A DNA stretch of 64,000 nucleotides from Apoderus coryli (taxonomy: Eukaryota; Arthropoda; Insecta; Coleoptera; Attelabidae): assembly GCA_911728435.2 (NCBI GenBank), contig OU452199.1, positions 39,071,253 to 39,135,252 on the forward strand. Direction: 5' to 3'. Below are positions 23,330 through 33,682 of this stretch, piece after piece. The notes under the pieces were generated by a model that ran no database searches, had not been told where the DNA came from, and was given only the letters and a program-made list of their open reading frames with translations. The first letter of the stretch is position 1, and every line of letters begins with the position of its first letter. The translations under genes and the position numbers were made by a program.

Positions 23330-24347
23330 ACAGGGTGTTAGTAAATAAGTGCGACAAACTCCAGAGAGTAATTCTGCATGAAAAAATAATGAGAGTTTGC
23401 TATATAAACATATGTCGCAAATGCTTCGTTTTCTGAGATACGGGGTGTTAAAGTTTTTCAAAAAAACTGAAGATTTATTGATTGCTCTGAAACCGGTGGA
23501 GATTTGCAAATGAAATTTAGTGAGTTTTAAGAGGTGGTTATTGCGCATTTTTTGGCAAGCAATTAAGAATTTTATGTTCATCAGTGGCGCGCATACGGGT
23601 AATATCTCAATATTTTTAAAGAAAAAAATCGTACGCCACTGGAACTTTTCAAATAAAAAATCATTTTGCAATTCCTCGTTCAATTTGTGATAAAAAGTCT
23701 CTCTTGCTGTTTTATCGTAGAGAGCATCGTCTTTGTGCAAAAAAATAAAACATCTTACCCCGTATTTTTAATTTCTTTAATACATTATCAAGAACTATCT
23801 TATAGAATAAACATTAAAACAAAACAATAAGAGAAAATAACACTAATAATAAAGAAACGCTAATTTGACATTTCGTTGAAATATTCGTATTTAACAGAAT
23901 GTTGACAGTAGCCTACTAGGGTCGCCGCGAGATGTTTTATTTTTTTGCACAAATGCCCCCTACGATAAAAACGCAAGAGAGATTTTTTATCACAAATTGA
24001 ACGAGGAATTCCAAAATGATATTTAATTTGAAAGATTCCAGTGGCGGACTTTTTTTTCTTCAAAAAAATTGAGATCATTACCCGTATGCGCGTCACTGAT
24101 GAACATAAAATTCTTAATTGCATGTCAAAAAATGCGCAATAACTACCTCTTAAAACCTACTAAACTTCATTTGCATATCTCCACCGGTTTAGGAGCAATC
24201 AATAATCAGTTTTTAAGAAAAACTTTAACTGTATCTCAGCAGAAAACGAAGCATTTGCGGACATGTGTTTATATAGCAAACTGTCATTATTTTTTCATGC
24301 AGAATTACCTCCTGAAGTTTGTCGCACTTATTTACTTACACCCTGTA
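23330..24347. mobile_element. 1.0-kb foldback element in SIAH-like unit 1 intron
   Basis: TACAGGGTGTTAGTAAATAA at 23329 has its complement ending CACCCTGTA at 24347. The arms match through GTGCGACAAACT/AGTTTGTCGCAC, ATGCTTCGTTTTC/GAAAACGAAGCAT, and CACCGGTTT/ACCGG pairs, to a centre around 23840. An internal 155-codon frame is simply the open side of the repeat and has no known domain. A TA duplication is visible at the ends. Confidence 0.75.
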
Positions 24348-24689
24348 TAAAGGACTTTGTTTCTGTATTACCTACCTAAAAATTTCTAGCATTACAGACG
24401 AAATTACTGGCTATAATAAAAGACTTTGTTTAACTTAGCGGGCCTCAGTTATTTTATTTTTCATTAATTCATTCTGTGCTTTTATAAAAGCAGAATTTCG
24501 ATATTTTAATCTACAGAACAATCTCTTGATTCTATTTGATTTTGCATTTTGTTAAACAAAGAAATTGTTAACAGTAAATTTGTTTCAATCCTATAGAATC
24601 ATCTGTTAAAGCGTTCTTTATAATATGCGCAACAATATTTTCCACAACGACAATGAAAAATAAATGCATATTTAGCAACATTTTACACC

Positions 24690-24841
24690 TTTCCCTTTGA
24701 GGACTGATCAACGCATGATATTCTGTGTATAATTAAGTTTGACCGTAAAATTGTAATAATAATAATTCAACAATCAAGTACTTATGGCACCGTATATTGT
24801 TTATATACGGTGCTTATGGAATTTGTTAATTGGCTATCTAC
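24690..24841 (-). repeat. Partial duplicate of SIAH-unit flank
   Basis: This segment and 26290-26415 are diverged copies of one sequence (shared GATATTCTGTGTATAATTAA and AATTTGTTAATTGGCTATCTA). Equivalent sequence occurs once in units 2 and 3 (39486-39600, 61819-61933). The block between, 24842-26289, is transposon sequence, so unit 1 was either duplicated here or carries a remnant of another unit. Confidence 0.6.
24787..24813. repeat. Tiny 10-bp hairpin insertion with CTTATG duplication
   Basis: GCACCGTATA and TATACGGTGC flank a 7-base loop. CTTATG stands on both sides (24781 and 24813). The homologous sequence in units 2 and 3 (AAGTACCTATGAAATTTG) lacks the hairpin, so it is an insertion of about 32 bases. 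Confidence 0.6.
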
Positions 24842-24963
24842 AGTAAAGGATGCCGTGAACAGGAGGACAAATTGACCAAAAATTGAAAGATACGAAAAAA
24901 GTTATTCTTGTTAAAAAAGTTTGCTTAGATATAAGAACGACTATGGAAAATTTTTTTTTTATT

Positions 24964-25255
24964 AAACAGGGCACCTCAAAAACGCATAAATATAAAATTT
25001 AAACAAGAGCAAACAGTAATTTTTTGGTCTCGTAGCGTAAAAAAGGTAGGATTAAGTAAAAGTAAAAAAGCGGACATGCACACATGGAAAAAAATAAATT
25101 TTCATAAATTTAAATATTTTTCTGTAACTCTGGACTCAGGGTTAGGATTAAATTTGGAGCATTTTTTTATGTATCATTTTACGCTACGAGACCAAAAAAT
25201 TACTCTTTGCTCTTGTTTACATGTTATATTTATGCCTTTTTGAGACGCCCTGTTT
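24964..25255. mobile_element. 290-base foldback (MITE-like)
   Basis: AAACAGGGCACCTCAAAAACG at the left pairs with the complement ending GACGCCCTGTTT at 25255. The arms extend about 80 bases (ATTTTTTGGTCTCGTAGCGTAAA at the left and its complement starting TTTACGCTACGAGACC near 25178). The middle is unrelated. ATTAAA/TTTAAT-like sequence flanks both ends. No coding frame. Confidence 0.7.
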
Positions 25256-25324
25256 AATAAATATAACTTTTTCCATAGTAGTTCTTATTTTTTATCGAAC
25301 CCATGAATAAAACTTTTAGGAAAT

Positions 25325-26140
25325 TAGTTTCATTAAAAAATTTTTTTTTTTAATTTCACCGGAAATACTTGTTTTTGGTCATTTTATACATAAATAAGTA
25401 GTTTTAGAAAAATGTCTGTCTGTCTGTCTGTCAGTCTGTCTGTCTGTATGCACGAAAACGCAAAAACGGCTTAACAGATTTTAACCAAATTTGGCACAAA
25501 AATACTATTGGACATGGCCAGGAGCTGATTAGATTTTGGGAAACATTGAGCGTAGGTAAGGGGTTTAAAAGAGGGTTCAAAAATTAAAAAAATTCATAGT
25601 TCTTAAACTTATCCGAAATACTGCATAATTTTTTACGCATTTAATTGAATATGAACTAAAATAGGTTAGAGAAATACGTATTTCTTAAACATAGCACAAA
25701 TATTGATTAGTTATTTATAGCTTTGATAGAATATAAGCTATAAAACGTGTTATAAATAACTTGTTTTCATAGGCGTTCGTAAATAGTGTGAAAGGGGTAA
25801 AAATAAAAAAATATATACTTCCTATACTTATTCGAAATACGGAATAATTATTTTTCATAGTTGTGATAGAATATAACATAAAAAAAGTTACATAAATGAA
25901 CTGGTTCACACAAGCTTTCGAAAATAGTGTAAAAAAGGGTCAAAAACGAAAAATTGGCTAATTATTATATATCTTTGATATAAGATAACCTACAACATGC
26001 AGCATAACAATTTTTTTTTACATAGGCGTTTGTAAATAGTAGAAAAGGGGCAAAATAAATTTCATAATAAAACTAAAAAAATCAACTATATTGCGTAAAA
26101 GAACTTGGCCTAGAAGATCTGAAATATAAAATATGTACGT
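25325..26140 (+). repeat. Giant foldback family (R), left-arm fragment 1
   Basis: It starts with an A/T run then TTTCACCGGAAATACTTG, a (TGTC)n microsatellite at about 25412-25446, then the blocks AACAGATTTTAACCAAATTTGG and several degenerate units around GGCGTTCGTAAATAG. This is the same order as the left arm of the 4.4-kb element at 46199-50656. No protein is encoded. Confidence 0.7.
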
Positions 26141-26468
26141 ATAAATAGTGCCTCCATAGAGAAGAAAAAGGAACAAAACAAAAAAAAATATATATAAAAA
26201 TTTTAGATAAATGCAACAGTTAATTTAAATTATAAAGTTATTATTCAAAAAAAAAAAATGTCAATCAATTCATTCTTCTTCAATTCTGTCGAAGAGTGAA
26301 CAAAGAGGCTTAAATGCGCCTGATATTCTGTGTATAATTAAATTTGATCGCAAAATTGTAATAAAACTAATTCAGCAATAAAGTACCTATATAATTTGTT
26401 AATTGGCTATCTATACTAATCTAGCCTAAACTCTAAAATTTATTATTATTAACTTCTTACCTCTTCGT

Positions 26469-27449
26469 TTAAATTAATTCCAAGTTTGTGGTATCGACCA
26501 GATTCTCCATGGCGTGCTGCATAACAAAATTCTTAGCATCACAAAAGTCCATCTCACAAAAGAGACAACCATTCTCCTTCTCACCGGTGCTCTTACATTT
26601 ATTGCAGATCGTATGGCCAAGAATGCAAGTATACACATTGTTTTTAACAAATGGGCTATTGCATGCAGGGCAGTAAAACAACCTCCCAAGGGGGGTGCAT
26701 GGTAACGCCGGTTTCTCTGTCTTTAGCTCCAAACGAACCTTAAACGTAAATTGTTCTCCCACTAGTGATCTGTCTATCTTGAACCAGTTGGTTGGAGTAG
26801 TTTCGGTCTTGGATTCAAAATGCACTACTGGTTGCCGTGCACTGCATGATTTGGTTTGCTCGTCAATGTTTATCTCGAGCCAGAACACAAACGCGTAAGT
26901 ATTTCCTGATAATTTAAAAACTTTCAAGTATATGTGACTATTATTCACAAACATACTGACGATGAAGATACAGCCGTTTTTTTCCAAGAAACATCCATTG
27001 CTGTGGTCTGGCATTTCATTATCCAAGTGAACATTGTATGTGGTATCGAGTTCAGAGTCATTGCCACTATTTGCATGTTTCAAGTCGAAATGGTCTTCAA
27101 TGTCCATTACCTGATATTCATCGGTACACTCAAAGAAGGGACATCGTATTCTCCTGTATTCACACAAAGATTCATGCAATCTCACACTGTTAAAATCCAT
27201 TTTTTCACATTCTTCACTAAAATTGCAGGAAAACTTAAATTTCGCGGCCAAACGTTCAAAACTATAATTTCTGCAGTAGTAATCCTTATTGTCCTCCGGC
27301 AATGGACATCTTCCGCAAATATTGTTTTCCATTTTTGGTGTAGAGAAGATAGGCCCCACCGACAAAGTATTGTTGCAAATTTTGCATCTATACTTTGAGA
27401 CTTCACCGCTTTCCAAAGGAAACGTATCATTAATTCTATCTGACGACAT
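26469..27449 (-). CDS. SIAH-like zinc-binding protein, unit 1
   Basis: I chose Met at 27449 (MSSDRIND), which aligns with the starts of units 2 and 3. An in-frame Met lies 18 codons upstream at 27503. The protein of 326 residues has an N-terminal CxxC...CxxC block (YRCKICNNTLS, ICGRC), a dual SIAH-type zinc finger with CNFSEEC...HESLC and CPFFEC...HFDLKH, a central region with NWFKI resembling the SINA/TRAF substrate-binding fold, and a C-terminal RING (FYCPACNSPF, CILGHTICNKC, CLFC). Family members with a RING are E3 ubiquitin ligases in nucleus or cytosol. RING placement after the TRAF-like region differs from classical SIAH, where it is first. The frame is intact. Divergence from units 2/3 is substantial, so unit 1 is older. 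A donor (GAG/GTAAGA) follows the stop by 8 bases. Confidence 0.8.
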   Translation of the reverse strand: MSSDRINDTFPLESGEVSKYRCKICNNTLSVGPIFSTPKMENNICGRCPLPEDNKDYYCRNYSFERLAAKFKFSCNFSEECEKMDFNSVRLHESLCEYRRIRCPFFECTDEYQVMDIEDHFDLKHANSGNDSELDTTYNVHLDNEMPDHSNGCFLEKNGCIFIVSMFVNNSHIYLKVFKLSGNTYAFVFWLEINIDEQTKSCSARQPVVHFESKTETTPTNWFKIDRSLVGEQFTFKVRLELKTEKPALPCTPLGRLFYCPACNSPFVKNNVYTCILGHTICNKCKSTGEKENGCLFCEMDFCDAKNFVMQHAMENLVDTTNLELI

Positions 27450-27530
27450 ATTTAAACACAATTTATTTAACTGGAATACGACACTTACAGAGTAAAACTT
27501 CAACGAGAAATGATAAGTATCAGCAGAGGC

Positions 27531-27939
27531 AGGACATTTATATCGTTCTTACTTGAAGTAGAATGCAAAATATATACCTGTAGAACAATATTCAGGTAAA
27601 TTTATTTCCTGAAATTAGATATTGTAGAGTTTTAATGCGGTATACATAAAAATATTGGTTTTACCTGTTACCTGTGCACAGGTCTATTAAATCTGTGACC
27701 TGTGCCTGTTACGTGTGCCCAGTGGCGGCTCGTGTAGGACATTTATATCGTTCTTACTTGAAGTAGAATGCATAATATATACCTGTAGAACAATATTCAG
27801 GTAAATTTATTTTCCGAAATTAGATATTGTAGAGTTTTAATGCGGTATACATAAAGATATTGGTTTTACCTGTTACCTGTGCACAGGTCTAATAAATCTG
27901 TGACCTGTGCCTGTTACGTGTGCCCAGTGGCGGCTCGTG
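27531..27939 (-). repeat. 205-base tandem duplication in the unit 1 promoter
   Basis: 27531-27735 and 27736-27939 are near-identical, differing at a few bases. The copy unit contains GATATAAAT on the minus strand (a TATA box) plus upstream sequence with repeated ACCTGTKMC words. Unit 1 therefore has two TATA boxes, one about 90 bases and one about 295 bases above the Met codon. Units 2 and 3 have a single copy. Confidence 0.9.
27537..27545 (-). promoter_or_regulatory. TATA box of SIAH-like unit 1
   Basis: ATATAAATG on the minus strand, about 90 bases upstream of the chosen start codon, aligned with the TATA boxes of units 2 and 3. The TCAGTG initiator seen in those units is not conserved here. 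Confidence 0.5.
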
Positions 27940-28206
27940 ATGCTAAAAACTAGGCCTAGGACACGCTGATACCACTGAGTTACGGCCGATGGTAAAAGAA
28001 ACCAAATTGCCTGCGGCTACATATTTGTTACTTTTTTTAAACGCTATGGTCTCAAGAAAATAGAGGCAAATATCCAAACTAACCTATTGCTGTATAGCAG
28101 ATAAAAAAATGCTTTCAAATGATGTATTATGTCGACACCTACTGCTATATTTAACAATCTCAGGGTTTTGTCCGCCCATATCACACGGCTACAAAATTTA
28201 GTTCAA
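27940..28206. other. 5' flank of unit 1, no gene
   Basis: The sequence after the tandem repeat (GATGCTAAAAACTAG) is shared with the 5' flanks of units 2 and 3 for a short distance, and the block TTAGTTAGTATGAGGTT near 28205 is shared too. Otherwise nothing is recognised. Confidence 0.4.
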
Positions 28207-28745
28207 TTAGTTAGTATGAGGTTGATCAAAGGGTTTGGAGCATCTAACAACAAAACCATAGATTCTTAGAGCATCGCTTACATTTGAACGAATATGGTCA
28301 TTAAAAGAAAATTTAGAATCAAACAATACTCTTAAGTCATTCGTAGAATCATAAAGTGTAACCGATATGTCATCAATAACTATATATATATATATAACTA
28401 CCTTACATTTGTCAGGGTTCAAAAACAATCGGTTCGCAGCACACCAAAGTCTTATGGCAACCAGACAAAGCTGTAAACTTTCACAGGCCCCAGTACTGAG
28501 AGAGTCAAATCGTTGATAAAAATCAAAAACAAACCAAAAACAAAAGAGGACCCAAATTGGACCCTTGTGGTACTCCCGACACAACCTTATAACAATGTGA
28601 GTCGAAACCATTCAATGATACATATTCATATCTTTCAGACAAATACGAGGAAAAAAGTGATACTAAACTCGGCACAAAACCAAAGCCTTCAGCAATTAAA
28701 TTCGATCAAAAGCCTTGGCAAAGTCAGTGTCAGTGTAAACTGCAT
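28207..28745 (-). pseudogene. Non-LTR reverse transcriptase relic
   Basis: Minus-strand pieces read SGVPQGSNLGPLLF (near 28590-28560, with a frame change), then LWCAANRLFLNPDKCKVV and STNDLRVLFDSKFSFNDHI. These are the RT motif before the YADD box and the following thumb region with the L-N-x-x-K-C-x-V motif. The GVPQGSNLGP variant and the thumb resemble the element at 42421-45240 more than those at 1128 or 34110. It is truncated on both sides. Confidence 0.7.
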
Positions 28746-28869
28746 CAACTTACATGTTATAATTGTATGAGAAGTGCAATATCGCGTTCTTGTTTTCAGG
28801 CCCGAAATGCATTACTTTATGAATTGTAAATTCTTGTTTCTATGCACATTGCAATGTATAGTTTTTCGA

Positions 28870-28960
28870 CTGTATTACCACTGATGATGGAGCTTGAAGC
28901 TCCGAAACATGTTTGGTAGCGTAGTAATATATTTGTTTTGTTTTGTGGAGGATTGACATT
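28870..28960 (+). ncRNA. Hammerhead-like motif, Penelope-type repeat copy 2
   Basis: CTGATGA at 28881-28887, T, then GGAGC/GCTCC stem II, then GAAAC at 28904-28908. Stem III can form AC/GGT-type pairs. Distal stem I can form between TATTAC (28873-28878) and GTAATA (28924-28929). TTTTGTGGAGGATTGAC follows at 28941. Boxes and stems make this the best of the three family copies. Confidence 0.5.
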
Positions 28961-28984
28961 CATTCCCATTAAATTATGGAAAAG

Positions 28985-29345
28985 GATTCTGACCAATTAT
29001 TGATTTTACTCAAAAACGGTGCGCAGATTGACTTGAAACAAGAGTACCATTTTTATGAGAAAGAAATGGTTGTTTGATATTTTATAAGAAATGGTTGTTT
29101 GATATTTTTACAACACTGTGCGTACAAAAAAACTGGGGCAGCTTTTTTGGCAGCTGCCCCCATTATGCTCCACCCGTGGTTAATTTTTGAAAACTGCTTT
29201 AGAACCAACTGTAATATTTAGCATTATTTTTTACCTGGTCTTCTAGGAAACCTATTAGAAATGGAAAATTTTCTATTTCAGACTCTTTATGGTTCAATAC
29301 CTACATAAAGAAAACAAAAAAGAATCCTAACCCCTTATAAAACCT
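28985..29345 (+). repeat. Interspersed repeat with strong hairpin, copy A
   Basis: This matches 41787-42123 in the same orientation at roughly 80% identity. It contains GGGGCAGCT (29135-29143) pairing with AGCTGCCCC (29152-29160). The repeat ends around CCTTATAAAA. No protein frame. The class is unknown. Confidence 0.75.
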
Positions 29346-29865
29346 CTCGACAGATTATGTAGGTACCAAAGACCTTAATAACACAGGAGACCACATTGTT
29401 TACGTTTTCAGGGTTAGCAAACATCGTCCCTTCCTCTATTGATCCTAATACAAGCATTGCCAGACTTAAAAATGTATCTGAAAAATCTATAAATTTTTGT
29501 CACAAAAAATAAAAATTGAGCGATGTAAATAATTATTTGTAACTAGGATCTCAATTAAAAATGTTATTACTATACTTAGGTTATGAATTAGTTCATTTTA
29601 AGATTAAATTGTACAAAACCGGATAATTATTTTATTTTAGGAATTATTCTCATAGTAAAATAAAAGCGCACTACGGCAACATCGTTTACAACTTCACGCT
29701 TCTTGTACGGCAGAACACAGCGTTATGAATGAAATTATAATTTGCGACGTTGTAGTTGAGAAACGTTCCTGTCATTAGCGTTTTTATTCGGTTTTTGAAG
29801 TATTTTCCTTTTTTGCGATATTCTTGTGTGTGTTTTTTTAAACTTTAAATATTTATTGAATAACT

Positions 29866-31252
29866 ATGGCTCGTGGTTGTGTAGTTTGTGGAAAAGTGGA
29901 TAGTTTATTTCCAGATTTAACTTTTCACAGGTAAATGTGGTTATGTTTGGAAATTTGTTTGTGTTTGGTGTTAGTTTACACAGTGGCGGGGTTTGTTTGA
30001 TATGATAAATTTGTTACATTTTGAATTTTTATTTCTATTAAATTATTAGTAACAAAAGCAAACAGATATTTTCTGAAAATAATGTTGGTTCATTTACGCC
30101 CAACAATGTAACCGCTTAGTAATTCAAAGTAGCATTATAGAACTAAGTGGTAAATCTACGTAGAATATTACCTCCCTAGCTCTGTAGTATAAGGCTTATT
30201 ATAGCCTTTTTACATTCGGTACTTATTTTACTTTTTAAATTAGGTTTCCTCGGGAACCGGAAAAACGAAAACTCCGGTTTTCTTTAGTTGGCATTGCTAA
30301 AGGACCACTTTTGCCAAAAAATCCATCGTTATGCTCGGATCATTTTTTCCCAGAGGATCTGGCAACGAAATCTAATGGAGCAAGATTCGTTAGAAAGGGT
30401 TCAAATCCTCGACGGTGTGAAGGTGTTTTATTTTTGGATGATGCATCCACTAGATAAAAAATATTTATAATTATATTTATTATATTATAATAATAATTTA
30501 TATTCTTCTAGCTCTGACTCAACCACAGATGTTAGGTCTGACTCATTTGTTTTTGGAACACCTCTAATACTGAAAGAATATCCTAAGTAAGTTCTGTTAT
30601 TATCATTTTTTGGATGAAATTAAACTAGCTAAGTAGGTATGTGCATTAACCGCATTTATATCCATTTTTAGGATTGCTCAGCTATTCTTAGAAAAAACTA
30701 TTATGGAGTTTCAACCGCTAACATGGGGTCCCTAATCAAAAGGTATCCTTTAGAAAGGCTTTTTAATATTTTGATATATTGAATTAATATATATTTTAGG
30801 TCTGAAAATATAATTGTTAAATCTATTCCTGGCACCTCCAGAGCTACAGAGCCAGTTTCATTAGAAGCCAACAAGGGTTCAACCAGTTCTGTGACAGAAA
30901 CTGCATCAGAAGCAGGAGAATCCCATTCTGATATAAATGAAGCCCCTGTAGCTAGTGCAAAAATTGGAAGTAAAAAGAAGTAGGTATTACACCAATATGT
31001 TTCAGAAGCGGGTGATATAAAGGGGCTGAAGCTAAATGTTGGTATATTTGGTACATTATTCAAATTTACATTTTACCGTTATGAAATGTTGATATTTGTT
31101 CATAAAAAGCTCTTTTTTAGTATAATTTACCAGGGGCTTGATATTTTTTAGGGAAAGGCGTTATCCTGGTGATATGGATAGTAGTGACTTTTCAACCCCT
31201 ACTAAGAGAAGAAAAAATATAGGAATTTTAAAAAATAAAATAACGTGCTAAA
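29866..31252 (+). CDS. THAP-domain gene, five exons, probably decayed
   Basis: The proposed exons are 29866-29930, 30244-30407, 30512-30586, 30800-30979 and 31152-31252. All four introns are phase 2 with GT-AG ends (GTAAAT, GTGTGA, GTAAGT, GTAGGT donors). Exons 1 and 2 give a complete C2CH THAP zinc finger: C5 and C8 in MARGCVVCGKV, then FHRFPREPEKRKLRF, and LCSDHFFPEDL with C52 and H55. This domain binds DNA. The usual Trp is absent. Exons 3 and 4 are Ser/Thr/Glu rich, without a domain. Exon 5 reads RRYPGDMD and TKRRKN, then stops at TAA 31250, while the frame continues as LQNQVRRLKIGVKSLKDRL, a coiled-coil typical of THAP proteins. The gene is then cut by an RTE fragment. The donor of exon 2 is the least certain. 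A skipped exon-like stretch (30673-30741) also fits. Confidence 0.55.
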
Positions 31253-31317
31253 GGAAAAGAATACACACCTTACAAAATCAAGTTAGACGACTTAAAATCG
31301 GCGTAAAATCATTAAAA

Positions 31318-31622
31318 GATAGATTGATAGTTTTAAGGAACAAATCACAGATACCCTGAAGCTGGCGAAAAAATCAGAGGTGACTTTTATCATGGGCGAT
31401 TTTAATGCCAAAGTAGGAAGTACACCACGAGAGGATATATACGGATTAGGTACAGCAAAGGATAGAGGAGACCGGCTAGTTCAGTTCTGCCAGGAACATG
31501 ATTTCATTGTCTCAAACACCTTTTTTAAACTTCCAAATAGAAGGCTCTATACGTGGACCTCTAGCGCCCATACCCCTAAAAGAATTATTCGCAATCAAAT
31601 AGACTTCATACTTATTTTTTAT
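31318..31622 (+). pseudogene. RTE-type endonuclease fragment
   Basis: The frame reads SEVTFIMGDFNAKVGSTP, then GLGTAKDRGDRLVQFCQEHD and RRLYTWTS, ending RNQIDFIL. These are consecutive motifs of the apurinic-like endonuclease of RTE/BovB retrotransposons (GDFNAKVG catalytic Asp/Asn, RLYTWTSP, RNQIDYI). The reverse transcriptase is absent. It begins immediately after the coiled-coil segment of the THAP gene, suggesting insertion into or truncation of that gene. Confidence 0.8.
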
Positions 31623-32820
31623 TAAAAAGCGATACAGAAACTGCATAAAGTCTGCAAAAACATAATTAATTTGTATGTTCATAGTAGATAATTATTATTT
31701 ATTATCATTGTGTATAATTTAATATATATAGCTAAAAATAAACTATTGAGAATAATGTGCCTTTTTTTATTTCCTGACTTCCTATTTGTAATGCATAAAA
31801 TGATTTTAAAATTAGATTTTCTTCAAATTATACATAAATATATTAATTTAAGTATCGTTTTTTCGATATACGAATTAATTATATATTATGTATTGTATAC
31901 ATAGTTCAAAAGCAGTCAGCGATCAGTACGCCACTGGCAGCAGAACGCATACCGGAGATTACAACGTTGCCAATGAGCAACTTCAAGGCGACAAGGATAA
32001 GTCTTTCTCTCTCTTACACATTACTTGTTTACAAGTAATGTTGGATCGTGTTTGAAAGCACGTTATCAATGAAATATTTTGTCTCCTGTGTTACTAAGGT
32101 CTTCCAAAAAAAGTAAAATTTATATTGGGTCGTATTTGAAATAAGAAAGTTGATACTCATTTCCGGAGTAACCGGAAGTACTAGATTCTTGAAAACATTT
32201 TAGCCCAATTGGTCCCGTTGACCTACGGACTACACCTGATTTCCAGATTGCTCCACTGTGTAGTTTCTCCATAATCGATCGAATCTCTTCCTGGTGAGAC
32301 ACCCGGTATTTATTTAAAACAATTTGTCTTCTCATAAGCATTCCAAAAATATATAACACTTTATATAATTTTCAAATATTTAGGCTCTAAAGTGGCATTT
32401 CGAAATTTCTGTTTTTTTGAGCAGGCCATTTGACAGCTAGGTGTTTCTAAAAAAGCTGACCAAAAATTGTGAACGAATTGGGGACATCTAGTCATGAAAA
32501 AAACCTAAATTGTAATTTTTCGAAAAGTCCTTATTTACAAAGATACAGGGCGTTATAAATGACTGCCTGAGGACGATTTTTTTGAAATATTTTCGAAACG
32601 AGTAAAGATGAATTAACCAAATGTAGCATATTTATTCACCTAGTTAAATGTCGTCAACTCACATCAAATTGAATAAAAAAGCATGGGTAAACGAGGGTGA
32701 CCCTTGCCTTAATTATAACCTAACTTTTTTCCTTGTGACATTTATTCATTTTGTGTCACAAACGTGATAAACTAAAGTTTTCTACATAAAAAAGGCATAC
32801 TTCTTTTTTCTCGAAAAACT
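31623..32820. other. Intergenic; decayed foldback sequence
   Basis: An imperfect CCGG palindrome (TTTCCGGAGTAACCGGAAG) at 32160 and a CAGGGCG terminus at 32545 indicate a member of the foldback group. No gene is recognised. Confidence 0.35.
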
Positions 32821-32822
32821 TC

Positions 32823-33003
32823 AAGTTTTCGAGAAATTCGAGTTTGAAAATTTTTGGACGAAACTGGTCCTGGTAAACAGCATTAATAAAATTATTGAAA
32901 TACTGTTTACTAACGAAAAGTTTTCTAAAATTTTATTAATGCTTTGTACCTACTAAGGACCAGTTTTATCCTAAATTTTTCAAACTCGAATTTCTCGAAA
33001 ACT
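32823..33003. repeat. 180-base inverted repeat
   Basis: AAGTTTTCGAGAAATTCGAG on the left pairs with CTCGAATTTCTCGAAAAC on the right, and the arms continue through GGACGAAACTGGTCC/GGACCAGTTTTATCC and AGCATTAATAAAATT/AATTTTATTAATGC to a centre near 32913. It could extrude as a long hairpin. Element type unknown. Confidence 0.7.
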
Positions 33004-33514
33004 GTTGCATTTGTGCTATTTATTGTTGATTTTAATAAATTCTCCACAAATAGACTGTTTTAAATTTAATTTATTTGCGAAAGTTGAATATTTTTATGAC
33101 ATTCAAAAAATTACATACAAAATGTGTGTTTAACAATATTTACAAAATCAAAATTATTACTATAGCAACGAACAAAACAGATTAATACAACATTGCCAAT
33201 GTTAACCTAAAGTAATAACTAAACATTCCGCCAACCTTGAATGCTCATGCGTTCAAAAGACATAAATTATTGAAAACGCAGTAAGTAAATGTAGATAGGT
33301 ATATATATTAATTTTAGTTTAAATGTTTAACAACAATTAATTTAACAATAAAAAACTTTTATTTTTCACACAATGGTAAGTTTAAAGTTCAAATCTTTTT
33401 TGGTGCAATTGAAAATAATATATACATTCTTATTTCTAGAGTTGATAAATAAAATTCCCAAAAATAATATGTACTAATTTAGTTAAATAACATAGCTTTT
33501 CGTCAATTTTCTAT

Positions 33515-33610
33515 TATAACCACTGATGATGCAGCCCGGAGCTGTGCAACATGTATGGTGACATTTATTGAGGATTTTTATTAAATTTATTGTGTGGAGG
33601 TCGACTTTTA
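33515..33610 (+). ncRNA. Hammerhead-like motif, Penelope-type repeat copy 3
   Basis: CTGATGA at 33523-33529, then T, then GCAGC/GCTGT, then GCAAC where GAAAC is expected. The GAAA box is mutated, so it should be inactive. TTGTGTGGAGGTCGAC at 33590 is the family downstream block. It lies next to the end of a BEL/Pao fragment. Confidence 0.4.
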
Positions 33611-33682
33611 TTTCAAGAATATTAAATTATTCTACTCCACTTCAGTATGGACTACTTCTTTCGAATTATATAAAGAAGTCTT

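Noticed and set aside
23273..23740. 155-codon minus-strand frame
   Set aside because: It lies entirely in one arm of a foldback element, its partner arm has a similar frame, and no domain is recognisable.
25402..25446. (TGTC)n array considered as a CRISPR or regulatory repeat
   Set aside because: It is a simple microsatellite that always accompanies the R-family ends; there are no spacers.
26488..27398. Plus-strand frames opposite the SIAH-like CDS
   Set aside because: They are the complementary shadow of a conserved protein-coding frame and recur as shadows in units 2 and 3.
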